DNA of 64,000 bases from Pelobates cultripes (lineage: Eukaryota > Chordata > Amphibia > Anura > Pelobatidae). Shown in pieces: positions 32,461 to 43,169 of this stretch. Made by a program: the position numbers and the translations under genes. The stretch spans positions 276,216,000 through 276,279,999 of the forward strand of contig OW240913.1 of NCBI GenBank assembly GCA_933207985.1, read 5' to 3'. The notes beneath the pieces are model-generated. The model searched no databases, was not told the origin of the DNA, and saw nothing but the letters and a program-made list of their open reading frames with translations. Position 1 is the stretch's first letter; every line of letters begins with the position of its first letter.

Positions 32461-34125
32461 TCCACCTACATACCAAAATGTTTCAAATTTTATAGCAGGC
32501 AGCCTGTCCTTTTTCTTACAGAACTGGGAGCAAATTACAAAAGACGCCTGGGTCCTCCAGACGGTACGCGGCTTCGTCATAGAGTTCTCCACACAACCCG
32601 TACAAACCACCCCCCCTCCTCCAATCCACATGTCAGTAGAACAAGAACGCCTGGTGGATGAGGAGATCCACACACTCTTCAAGAAAGGCGCAATACAGTA
32701 TGCAACAGGAGGGGGAGGTTTTCTAAGCAACATCTTCCTGGTCAAGAAGAAAACAGGCGATTACAGACTGGTTATCAATCTCCGACAGTTGAACTCATAC
32801 GTCATCCATCTGCTGCAAGACCTCCTCATCAAGAATGACTGGTTTACGTGTCTGGACCTCAAAGACGCGTACCTGTCAGTACCAGTGGACATACACTGCT
32901 GAAGTTTCCTCCGGTTCGGATGGAGAGGACAAATATGCCAGTTTACATGTCTGCCATTCAGCCTCAGTTCGGCTCCGTGGTGCTTCACGAAGCTGCTGAG
33001 ACCTGTGATGGCGCACATCCGAACCATGGGCATACGATGTCTCGTATACCTGGACAATTTGCTAATCTTTTGTGAATCCGCTTCCAGACTGCGATTGCAA
33101 ACGAAATTTGTCGTTCACTTGCTGGAATCGTTAGGATTCGTAGTGAACAGACAAAAATCGTCTCTCTCTCTCCCTCCCAGTCGATCCAATTCCTCGGCTT
33201 CGACATCGACTCGAAGGGCTGCGTGCTACGACTACCATTGATGAAGATAGCCTCGATAAGGAAGAAAATCAGACGGGAACTGAGAATGGACACAATACCA
33301 CTCAGGATGCTCGCTCGGATTGTGGGACTCCTTTCCTCCTCCATACAAGTGATATTCCCGGGCCCGTTGCACTACAGGGCCATGCAACGACTGAAGGCGG
33401 GATATCTACGCACCGGACATTCATATGACCACTGGATCCGGTTGTCGGCAGAAGTGAGAACGGAACTTCGATGGTGGTTACTTCACATACAAGCATGGAA
33501 TGGCAAGGCAATTTTTCGGCTCTTCCCCAGACTTCATCGTGGAGTCGGATGCCAGCTTATGGGGATTGGGCGCGCACTGCACGAATGCCTCCACGGGAGG
33601 CCCATGGCAAGGGGAGGAGACCAACCTACACATCAACTGCCTGGAACTGATCACGGGATCAATCATCATCTGCAACCTGGCCAAGGTCAAATCGAACTGC
33701 TGCATTCTGCTCTGCATGGACAACGTTTCGGCGGTACATTACATCAACCATCTAGGCGGAGCCAGGTCTCGAGCTCTGACAGAAGCCATGAAAGACATCT
33801 ACAAATTTTGCCTATGACAGAACATCACACTATAGGCGGAATATCTACTGGGAATCTCCAACCTGACGGCGGACTGGTTCTCTCGCCACTGGCGAGACAA
33901 CAGCGATTGGAAACTCGACAAGGAGCTATTCCAAGAACTACGATGGTGGAAAAATCCACTAACAATTGATCTATTCGCCTCCAGGACCAATCACCAACTA
34001 CCGAGATACTACAGTTGGCTTCCGGACCCAAAAGGCGAAGCTGCGGATGCATTTCTGCAGAACTGGCCCACCCAAGGAGCGTACGGCTTCCCACCGTTCT
34101 CCATGATCCCACGGGTACTTTGAAA
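32345..34125 (+). pseudogene. DIRS1-like reverse transcriptase/RNase H pseudogene
   Basis: RT blocks appear in order: NIFLVKKKTGDYRLVINLRQ, WFTCLDLKDAYLSVPV, FTCLPFSLSSAPWCFTKLL, then VYLDNLLIF at about 33,040. The catalytic YLDD is YLDN, so activity would be lost. A TGA at 32,900, a frameshift near 33,170 (before FLGFDIDSKG), a frameshift in the T-run near 33,515, and stops at 33,818 and 33,833 add to the decay. RNase H is visible as ESDASLWGLGAHC and MDNVSAVHYINHLGG, followed by a DIRS-type tail (TADWFSRHW, IDLFASRTNHQLPRYYS). The element is cut at about 34,146 by a MITE; no tyrosine recombinase or methyltransferase remains. Confidence 0.9.
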
Positions 34126-34146
34126 CACACGCACCTACAAGATATC

Positions 34147-34351
34147 GCAGTGAGAAGCACGCAAACGCCTCTAGCAGCTGTCAATGAGACAGCCACTAGA
34201 GGCTTTAGAGGCTGGATTAACCCATTTATAAACATAGCAGTTTCTCTGAAACTGCTATGTTTATGAAAAAAAGGGTTAATCCTAGAGGGACCTGGCACCC
34301 AGACCACTTCATTAAGATGAAGTGGTCTGGGTGCCTAGAGTGGTCCTTTAA
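34147..34351. mobile_element. Right half of a TTAAAGGACCACT-type MITE
   Basis: Starts abruptly inside the family at CAGTGAGAAGCACGC (the centre of the 16,727-17,217 copy) and ends CTAGAGTGGTCCTTTAA. The abrupt join to DIRS sequence means recombination or deletion rather than simple insertion. Confidence 0.85.
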
Positions 34352-34534
34352 TAAACAAATTCCTATTACTTTTTAGTATTCTAGTAAAATAGGTGTTCCT
34401 AAAAAAAATTGTGAATAGTATTTGGTACATTTTTACCAAGAGGATCATGAAATCCAGGACTACACAGGCTTTATGGATTCCTGACAATGAAAAAGTTACA
34501 AGAGAGCTGTCCACAATGAGCAAGTATATAATTA

Positions 34535-34860
34535 TATCATATATTTAATATTATTAATTTTTTAACTGGTGACCAAAATTGCACCACAAATGCATTGTTG
34601 TGGTTTAGCATGGTTTTATAAAAAGGTAAAATTATAATTTTATCACATGCCTTAATAACGCTATTTCTGCACAACAGTATCTTACTGGCCTTTGCAACTG
34701 GTGACTGACATTGCATATTGTTGCCTAGCCTGTTGCCTATAATTTGTCTGTAAATTATTCTCATTTACAATTATCCCAATTTAGCTCTACTAAAGGTATA
34801 TGTTTCATGTGGGTTCCTCATCCAACAGTGCATAACTTTGCACTTACCTACGTTGAATTT
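34535..34860 (-). pseudogene. CR1/L2-type LINE ORF2 fragment
   Basis: The minus-strand translation gives CDKIIILPFYKTMLNHNNAF then VVQFWSPV, the post-RT C-terminal region of CR1/L2-clade LINEs (relatives: LYKSLVRPHLEYCVQFWSP). It resembles the 56,820-57,110 segment in DNA. The flanks are too decayed to find ends. Confidence 0.75.
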
Positions 34861-35930
34861 AATTTACAATATGCCTGCTCTTCTTCTTTTAGTACTATAA
34901 TTTATTAGTGGTTAAATATGGAGTGTAAATTCTGATGTGGAGTCTTGGACAGCATTATATCGTAATTTTCCTTATGTTTAAAAATAATAGCTGGCAAGCT
35001 GTAAACTGTGCTTAGTCTGATAGTCTAAAAAGGATGCATAAGAACAGCATACATTTCTCAAAATGAAGTCTATTGTGATGAGCTGAGTGAGTGCCATGAC
35101 ATGTAAAAAACGTGTTATACAACTCATTATTTTTGTTCTTCTCTTTTTTTAGTAATGCAAATATTTTATGTCTTTACATAATCCCTTTGTAGAAGTAAAA
35201 TACATATAAAGTAATCTCATACTCAAAGATCGCAAAACTTTATTTTTTCATATTTTTACATCAACCAAAAATATGCATTTGTAATCTTACAATCAATTTT
35301 GACCACAACGAAATAGTTCTGAAATCTACAGCTTTATCTGTTTCAGCATGGTGTAATACAAAAAGCATATTTTTGGACAATTTTCAGTGCTTCAATAAAA
35401 TGACTATGGTTGGCATCCTGTTGTGGTCCTCTTTTCATAAATCTGGCATCCACATAGGCAAACTGTTTACGTATAAAATATCAACATGTGGGCTAGTAAC
35501 GTTGCTTCCTGGAGCAAAATAACTGAACTGTAATTCTTTCATCCTTAAGGCAAGAACAGACCAGCATGATATAGCTGAAGAATTGAAGTGCTAGGTTTTG
35601 TTGATCACAGCAAGAAAAACAATTTAAAAAAAAAGTTGCTTGGAATCAAATCAAAACGACTTATACATATGGTATATTTACAAAAACTGTGGGTACCAAT
35701 TAAATACCATAGTCTCCAAGACATTTTCTTTTAAAAGTATGGGATCTATTTTATACTACTGCATTTTAAAGATGTTGCCTTTTTTCCTCTTATAAATCAT
35801 GAATGTATTATATAACTAAGATAAGTTGTTATTGTTATTTTGCTAACACTAGATTATTTTTTTCCATTTGTTGCTGAATCATTCTAGGCAAGAATGTTGC
35901 ACTGAACAACATCAATATTATCTAAAAAAA
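34861..35930. other. AT-rich DNA, nothing recognised
   Basis: No exon, RNA gene or repeat boundary was seen in about 1.07 kb. Confidence 0.35.
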
Positions 35931-35965
35931 AATCTATCTATCTATCTATCTATCATCTATCTTTC
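35931..35965. repeat. (TCTA)n microsatellite
   Basis: ATCT/TCTA repeated about seven times after an A-run. Confidence 0.95.
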
Positions 35966-35969
35966 GATA

Positions 35970-36075
35970 GCAGGTCCTACTCTAATTTTTTCCCCAAGTA
36001 CGTGGGTTAATCTCATAAAAGCAGACATTAGGCTGATAGAAACATAGAATGTGACAGCAGAAGGCTGATGGAGTA
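35970..36075. repeat. Shuffled fragments shared with the 28.5-kb locus and with CR1 tails
   Basis: CAGGTCCTACTCTA occurs here (35,971) and at 28,502 in the same orientation. The adjoining 35,990-36,033 block matches 28,515-28,560 in inverted orientation (AGCCTAATG ... TTATGAGATTAA). 36,040-36,062 (GAAACATAGAATGTGACAGC) is the LINE tail sequence seen at 60,604 and 44,160. Confidence 0.55.
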
Positions 36076-36286
36076 CATGACGGTGGCAGGCTTATGCAAT
36101 GTATCCCTGCCGGATTTTTCAGCTTGTGCCAGTTATTTTATTTTACACTACAATACCAGCACTGGTCAGTAGGTGGTGCTGTGTGTGGAGTGATGCAGGG
36201 ATAGGAAACTACATCTTGTCCCTGCTTCTCTCTGCTGACTGAATCCGCAGGAGTGCAGCACATGCAGCCAGCAACTCCCAGCCTGC
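36076..36286. other. Sequence upstream of the splice-donor minisatellite
   Basis: Contains GGTCAGTAGGTGGTGCTGTG at 36,165, similar to the motif of the 96-bp array. Ends with CTGCAGAGACAGCCTACAGA, which leads directly into the first repeat unit. Confidence 0.4.
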
Positions 36287-37115
36287 AGAGACAGCCTACA
36301 GATCAGGTAAGTGAGGGATTGGGGGCAGCCTACAGTGTAGGTAAGTGAGGGATGGGGTGGCAGCCTACAGATCAGGTAAGTAAGGGATGGGGGCAGCCTC
36401 CAGATAAGGTAAGTGAGGCATAGGGGGCAGCCTACGGATAAGGTAAGTGAGAGATGGGGGGCAGCCTACAGATCAGGTAAGTGAGGGATGGGGGGCAGCC
36501 TACAGATCAGGTAAGTGAGGGATGGGGGGGCAGCCTACAGAACAGTTATGTTAGAGATGGGGCAGCCTACAGATCAGGTAAGTAAGCGATAGGGGGAAGC
36601 CTACAGATCAGGTAAGTAAGGGATGGGGCAGCCTACATATCAGGTAAGTGAGGCATGGGGCAGCCTACAGATCAGGTAAGTGAGGCATGGGGGGCAGCCT
36701 ACAGATCAGGTAAGTGAGAGATGGGGGGAGCATCCTACAGATCAGAGAAGTGAGGGATGGGGGTGCAGCTTGCAGATCAGGTAAGTGAGGGATGGGTGCA
36801 GCCTGCAGATCAGGTAAGTGAGGGATGGGGTCAGCCTACAGATCAGGTAAGTGAGAGATGGGGTCAGCCTACAGATCAGGTAAGTGAGAGATGGGGGCAG
36901 CCTACAGATCAGGTAAGAGGGATGGGGCAACCTACAGATCAGGTAAGTGAGAGATGGGGGGCAGCCTACAGATCAGGTAAGTGAGGGATGGGGGCGCAGC
37001 ATACAGATCAGGTAAGTGAGGGATGGGAGATCCACCTACAGATCAGGTAAGTGAGGGATAGTGGGGGGAGACAGCTTATAGATCAGGCAGTAGAGGGATG
37101 GGGTGGCAGCCTACA
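36287..37115 (+). repeat. ~34-bp minisatellite, about 24 copies, with splice-donor motif
   Basis: The unit is CAGCCTACAGATCAGGTAAG TGAGGGATGGGG with 31-37-bp spacing. By eye about 17 units carry the exact nonamer CAGGTAAGT, the perfect complement of the U1 snRNA 5' end. Open frames across it are repeat artefacts (ADQVSEGW-type periods). Confidence 0.95.
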
Positions 37116-39165
37116 GGAAGGGTCAGCAAGGAGCAGGAAGGTAAAGTAAGAGAAGGAACAGAAAGGAGAAGGAGCAGAAATGAGCAGGAAGGGACATCAA
37201 GGAGCCGAAAGGCTCAGCAAGGAGCTGGAAGGGGCAGCAAGGAGCAGGAAGGGTCTGCAAGGAGCACTAAGGGTATACAAGGAGCACAGAGGGTCAGATG
37301 GAGCAGGAATAGGCAGCAAGGAGCAGGAAGGGGCAGCAAGGAGCTGGAAGGTGAAGCAGCACAAAGGTAAAGTAGAAGGAGCAGAAAGGAGTAAAAAAGG
37401 GTTAGCTATGAGCAGAAAGGGACAGAATGAGCACAAAGGTAAAGTAGGAGAAGGCGCAGAAAGGAGAAGGAACAGAATTGAGCAGGAAGTTACATCAAGG
37501 AGCAGAAAGGAGAAGGAACAGAAATGAGCAGGAAGGGACATCAAGGAGCACAAAGGAGAAGGAACAGAAGTGAGCAGGAAGGGACATCAAGGAACAGAAA
37601 GGGTCAACAATGGAAGGGGTACAAATGTAAAGTAGGAGAAGGAGCAGAAATGAGCAGCAAAGGTCAAGAAGGAGCAGAAATTTGCAGGAAGGGTCAGGAA
37701 GGATCTGCAAGGAGAAGGAAGGGCCTGCAAGGAGCAGAAAGAGTCAGCAAGGAGCAGAAAGGGACAGAATGAGCAGGAAGGGGCAGAAGGAGCACAAAGG
37801 TAAAGTAGGAGAAGGAGAAAAATGAGAAGCAACAGAAATGAGCAGGAAAGGACATCAAGGAGCAGATAGGAGAAGGAACAGAAATGAGCAGGAATGGATA
37901 TCAACGAGCAGAAAGGGGCAGTAATGAGCTAGAAGGGGCAGAAGGAGCAGAAAGGTAAAGTAGGATAAGGAGCAGAAATGAGCAGGAAGGATCAGCAAGA
38001 AGCAGGAATGGGCAGCAAGAAGGAGGAAGAGGCAGCAAGGAGCAGGAAGGGTCTGCAAGTAGAAGAAAGGGTCTGCAAGGAGCAGAAAGGGGCAGCAAGG
38101 AGCAGGAAGGGACAGAAGGAGCACAAAGGTAAAGGAGCAGAAAGAATCAGAAGGAGCGCAAAGGTAAAGTAGGAGAAGGAGTCGAAAGAAACAGGAAGGG
38201 ACAGAAAGTAGCAGTAAGGAGAAGAAAGGGGCAGCAAGGAGCAAGAAAGGACTGAAGGAGCACAAAGGTAAAGGAGCAAAAAGAATCAGAAACAACACAA
38301 ATGTAAAGTAGGAGAAGGAGCAGGAAGAACACGGAATGGGACAGCAAGGAACAGAAAGGGGCAGCAAGGAGCTTGAAGGGGCAGAAGAGAACAACGGTAA
38401 AGGAGGAGAAGGTGCAGAACGGTGCATCAAGGAGCAGAAAGGGTTAGCAAGGAGCTGGGAAGGGAAGCAAGGAGCAGGAAGGAACATAATGAGCATAAAG
38501 GTAAAGCAGGAGAAGGAGCAGTAAGGAGAAGGAACAGAAATTAGCCTGAAAGGGCATCAAGGAGCAGAAAGGAGAAGGAACAGAAAAAAGCAGGAAGGTA
38601 CATTAAGGAGCAGAAAGGGTCAGCAACGAGTTAGAAGGAGCAGAAAGGCAAAGGAGCAGAATGAATCAGAAAGAGCACAAAGTTAAGGTAGGAGAAGGAG
38701 CAGGAAGTGTCAGCAAGGAGAAGGAAGGGACAGCAAGAAGCAGAAATGGGCAGGAAGAAGGAGAAAGTGGCAGCAAAGAGCAGGAAGGGTCTGCAAGGAG
38801 AAGGAAGGGTCTGCAAGGAGCAGAAATGGCAACAAGGAGCAGAAAGGGGCAGCAAGGAGCATGAAGGGACAGAAGGAGCACAAGTGTAAAGGAGTAGAAA
38901 AAATATGAAGGAGCACAAAGGTAGTAGGAGAAGGAACAGAAAGGGGGTAACAAAGAGCACAAAAGTAAAGTAGGAGAAGGAGCAGTAAGGGTCTGCAATG
39001 AGCAGAAGGAGCAGAAAGGGTCTGCAAGGAGCAGAAAGGGATCAGAAAGAGAAAGGAACAGAAGGGTGCAAAAGAAGCAGAAAGTAGCAGAAAGATCAAG
39101 GAGCAGAAGGAACCTAGGAGAAGAGAAGACAGTGCCAGAAAAAAAAAGAAGACTGTGTCAAATAA
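37116..39165. repeat. ~2-kb purine-rich GGAGCAGAAAGG array
   Basis: Irregular tandem repeat of AAGGAGCAGAAAGGG and GCAAGGAGCAGGAAGGG words, unit about 15-17 bp, with higher-order blocks that include AAAGGTAAAGTAGGAGAAGG roughly every 150-250 bp. The + strand is overwhelmingly A and G. Both strands carry many Lys/Glu/Arg- or Leu/Ser-rich open frames, which I treat as artefacts because they shift between repeats and show no domain. Confidence 0.95.
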
Positions 39166-39354
39166 AGTAGAAGAAAAGGAGATTGCAGCAGGAAGGACAA
39201 GTGAAGTGATTCCTCCACTTCATTCTGAACACCACATCATAAGGCTTTGGTACCTGGGCCTGGTAGGGCAACTGCAGACCTTCTCATCTCCCCAGGTATA
39301 AAAATATCAGTGTTAATGTGTTCACTTTTATTTACTGAGTGTCAGGAAGCACAG
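39166..39354. other. Spacer after the purine array
   Basis: Unremarkable sequence; no gene recognised. Confidence 0.35.
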
Positions 39355-39525
39355 AGTGCCGATGGGTAGGGGTGCCGCTGATTGGCTAGAGTGGTCAGCT
39401 GGCACTCTAAGCCAATCAGTAGCTCCCCATTCATAAAAAAGTAAAACATTTTTATGAACCTGGAGCTAGCAATTGGCTTAGAGCATCAGCTGACCACTCT
39501 AGCCAATCTGCGCACCCATGCCTGA
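39355..39525. mobile_element. ~160-bp foldback MITE
   Basis: GATTGGCTAGAGTGGTCAGCTG at 39,377 is mirrored by CAGCTGACCACTCTAGCCAATC at 39,486-39,508. AAGCCAATCAGTAGCTCC is mirrored by GGAGCTAGCAATTGGCTT, and a CATAAAAA/TTTTTATG loop lies between. Confidence 0.8.
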
Positions 39526-39704
39526 CGTCAATCTGCCCTTCCTGACACCATAGTTGTGAAAACACTATTCACTTTGGCTTTATGTGATAATGACTATGCC
39601 CCTCCCCTTCATGACACTGTCAAAAAGGGACCAAGCATGGATGTCATCACAATTCTGCCTCGGAAACATTCCTGCGGACGCCCATGAATGTATGATCATA
39701 TAAT

Positions 39705-39939
39705 GTAACTAAATCCCCATTTGGATATTTCCACTTACTCACTTTTGTTTCCAATGGTTTAGAAATTAATGGCTGTGTGTTGAGTTATTTTGAGGGAACA
39801 GCAAATTTACACTGTTATACAGGCGGCACACTTACTACTTTACATTGTAGCAGAGTGTCATTTCTTCAGTGATGTCACATGAAAAGATATAATAAAATAT
39901 TTACAAAAGTGTGAGGGGTGTACTCACTTTTGTGAGATA

Positions 39940-39941
<2 letters not shown>
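39705..39941 (-). mobile_element. Terminal fragment of a second Tc1-like family
   Basis: GGTGTACTCACTTTTGTGAG at its right end and the preceding ~200 bp (AATAAAATATTTACAAAAGTG; TTGAGTTATTTTGAGGGAAC) are those of a widespread fish/amphibian Tc1-like terminal region. Only one end is present; no transposase remains. Confidence 0.75.

Positions 39942-39943
<2 letters not shown>

Positions 39944-39984
<41 letters not shown>
39944..39984. repeat. (GT)n(TA)n microsatellite
   Basis: Short GT run followed by about 16 TA dinucleotides. Confidence 0.97.
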
Positions 39985-39985
<1 letters not shown>

Positions 39986-41230
39986 TACCTATATTTATGT
40001 AATCTTTTTGCATAATTATGTAATTTTACTAATTACAATTTGTAAAAACTCAGGCAGGAAGTCCTGAGAATTTATTTTGCAAGCCCTATCTTTAACCCTG
40101 TAACTTTCCAAAACACCATAAAACCTGTACATGTGGGGTACTGTTGTACTCAGGAGACTTCACTGAACAAAAAACAGTAAAATTCATCACAACAATCTTA
40201 TTATCATCAGTAAAAGTGCAGTTTTTTGTGTGAAAAATGCAGCAATCAATTGTGAACGTTAGCTTTGGTCACCCTTTGTGACTGCTTGAGGCTGCTAACA
40301 AAAAGCTGGACATACGCCATTTTATATACCCTGGGTTGCCTACATTTTCAAATGGTATGTCATGATGGTGGTAATTCTCATTGGTGGACTACCATACGGT
40401 CTCAAATGCAAGATAACCAATCTGGAAAAATTAAATGTGCAAAAACAGAAATGAGCAAGCCTTATATTTGAACCTGTAACTTTCAAAAACACCATAAAAC
40501 ATGGTAATGGGGTGTACTGGTGTACTTGTGAGAAATTATTGAATACAAATATGAGTGTTTAGGAGCAATACAACATATAATGCTGATGATACCATTTGTG
40601 AAAAATGCAAAAAAAAACTAAAAGCTAAATTTGGCCAGCCTTTGTAACTAAATGGCTACTAAAAAGACTGGACACAACCCATTTTGAATACCCTGGGTTG
40701 TCTACTTTTTCAAATGGTATTCCATGATGTGGGTCATTTTCATTCCTGGGCTGCCATACAGTCTAAAAGGCAACATATTCCCAGCAAACCAATCTGGCAA
40801 ATTTTAATATATAAAAAAAACTGTAAATGGGGAAAGCCTTATATTTAACCCTGTAACTTCAAAACCCCCATAAAACCTGTACATAGGGATACTGTTTTAC
40901 ACATGAGACATCGCTGAATACAAAAATGTGTATTTTATTGCAGCACAAGCTAACAGTATTATGACAATTACAGTTAAAATGGCATGCAGAACTTGAAAAA
41001 TAACAAAATGTCTCAATTGGTTTTGATTATATTCATATTAAATTATGTTTCATATATGCATACTTGATGTGAAATAAATGCCCTGTTTCTCCTGAACAAA
41101 ATGATATACAAGAAGAGTGGGTGCACTAAATATGATAGAGGTGAATTATGGTTGAACAGACTTATAGCTCAAATTCCAGGTTTTGTATTGATTACAAATT
41201 GTACAATTTTCTATGTCCTTAAGGTGTTAA
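39985..41230. mobile_element. Large TTAA-type element, interior with ~372-bp units and right end
   Basis: Three degenerate tandem units begin near 40,083, 40,459 and 40,826, each with CCTGTAACTTTC, CACCATAAAACCTGTACAT and TACCCTGGGTTG landmarks. The right end reads TCCTTAAGGTGTTAA at 41,230. The TTATGTAAT...TTTTGCATAATTATGTAAT start and the CCTGTAAC unit are also found inside the complete element at 54,341-55,810, so both belong to one family. The left terminus is lost at the TA repeat and Tc1 fragment. Confidence 0.75.
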
Positions 41231-41439
41231 TACACTTTAATGTCATTATTAAACCTTTTTTTAATAATAAGAACAGTGTAGTAGTTTGGAAATTGTTTTC
41301 CTGTGAAACATAGGGTTCTGATATCCCCCTACTGTTAACTAACCCCTAACAACAGGGGTTTCTCTAAATATACAATGTATTTCTAAAAATTAGATATATC
41401 ATTTAAATACAATTCACCCTCCTTGTTATCTTGTAGCAC
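41231..41439. other. AT-rich spacer
   Basis: No gene or repeat recognised. Confidence 0.35.
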
Positions 41440-41800
41440 TTAAAATGACACTGTCACCATCTGGGGACTTTGCATAATTTGCAAAGACCCCCAACAGTCA
41501 CGTCACCGCTGGGGCCGGTGACCAGAGGGGGCAGGGAAAGGTGAGTTCTACTTACCTGAACCTGTCCCTTGACCTGATCCTTTTCCAGTAGGTCCTCTTC
41601 AGCTTCTGGTGCTTTAGCTGCCAGGAGCCAATGTCACTGCTGTGTGAGAGTACAGCAGAGATCTGTGGAGAATCTTGCAAGAACGTGGGATCCTCCATAG
41701 ACACAGCTAATTTCCCCGCAGATGTCACTGGTGATAGTAGAGAGATTGAAACGTCTTGACATTGGTAGCTCCACCCAGTGTCAAGCAGTGTCAACAGAGG
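41440..41800. mobile_element. Left part of a TTAA MITE (TGACACTGTCACC family)
   Basis: Starts TTAAAATGACACTGTCACC at 41,440 with internal GCATAATTTGCAAAGACCCC and GTCACCGCTGGGGCCGGTGAC hairpins. A partly related TGTCACTGGTGATAG block lies at 41,725. The right terminus was not found. Confidence 0.5.
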
Positions 41801-42764
41801 AAAAATACTTAGATAATCATCTTCATAACCATCATTTTAGCACCATCACTAGAGAGTACTTTTTGATTAAAAAAGTATTAGCATAATATTTATTTGAAGT
41901 AAGGAATTATTAGTTTGAAAATAAACACATTATAACAGCAATTTTGTGTATAGCTTGCTTTGCAGACAAATGTAAAAAAAAAAAAAAACATTTTATTTGT
42001 TCAGCCTTTAAAAAAATAAATATTTGGAAAATGAAAAGCTTTAGACATATACAGTGTACTTTATCGTGAAATATTTCGCACAAGGTCTGAAATGTTAGTA
42101 TAATTGCAAAAATTCTATTTTTCTCACATACAGTAAGTGTGATGTGAATGGATAGATTCAAATGATCAAATACCTTGTCTAGGTATTTGTAAGGACTCTG
42201 AAGGTATTATTAGCAGTGTAGCTTACTGAAACTGGCAACAGATTGTGAAAACAATGTCTACATTTGAGCACAATGCCTACATACAGCGAATACAGTTAAA
42301 TCACACACACACACACGTGTATATATATATATATATATAAAACAGCTATATAATGTTTATCAATCTTCGGAATACTAATGTAATGCTAACCATGATAAAG
42401 CAAAGCCGTCTCACTCCTCCCTCTTCCTCACTGCAGGTAATTTTTTTCTAAATGAGGGCTTTAAGGACTAGATTTAATTCTGATAAATATATGCAAAAAA
42501 AAAAAAAAAAGAAAAGGTTTTTACTCGATTTGGCTAGTTAGTGGTTAAGGGTTCCTAAACAATATCCACCAGGGATTTCTATCAATCAATACAGCTCTGA
42601 AGTGTGCATGTTATGACAGCATTTCTAGATAACACTCTCCTCTTCCTTTCGGAGACAGATGAACTCTGATTATTTGGGGTGGTGGTAAGTGAGACAGAGG
42701 TTCCCAACCTGCATATGAAATTTGCTATCAAAATTGGCAGCTACAGTCTGTACGCTAATCACAG
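41801..42764. other. AT-rich DNA with microsatellites
   Basis: Contains an A16 run near 41,969 and an A17 run near 42,495. A (CA)n(GT)(AT)n tract lies at 42,303-42,340. No exon was recognised. Confidence 0.45.
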
Positions 42765-43169
42765 CCACCATATGCACAAACATACACCATACACTCTTAG
42801 AACAACCTACACATATAAACTTTCTTTTTGTATCCACATACAGGTGATACTCGAAAAATTAGACTATCGTGCAAAAGTTAATTTATGTCAGTAATACAAT
42901 GTAAAAGGGGAAACTAATATATGAGATAGACGCATTACATGCAAAGCAAGATAGTTCAAGCCGTGATTTGTCATAAGTGCATGATTATGGCTTACATCTC
43001 ATGAAAACCCCAAATCCACAATATCCTTAAATTAGAATATTGTGAAACGGTGCAATATTCTAGGCTCACAGTGCCCCACTCTAATCAGCTAAGTAAGCCA
43101 TAACACTCTCAAATGGTTTCTGAGCCTTTAAATGGTCTCTCAGTCTGGTACAGCAGGAATTACATTCAT

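Noticed and set aside
36287..37115. CRISPR-like or coding repeat array
   Set aside because: Units are contiguous 31-37-bp tandem repeats with no unique spacers. The open frames only reflect the period.
37116..39165. Long Lys/Glu/Arg-rich or Leu/Ser-rich proteins on both strands
   Set aside because: Frames change from block to block, exist on both strands and follow the purine repeat; no domain or conserved frame is visible.
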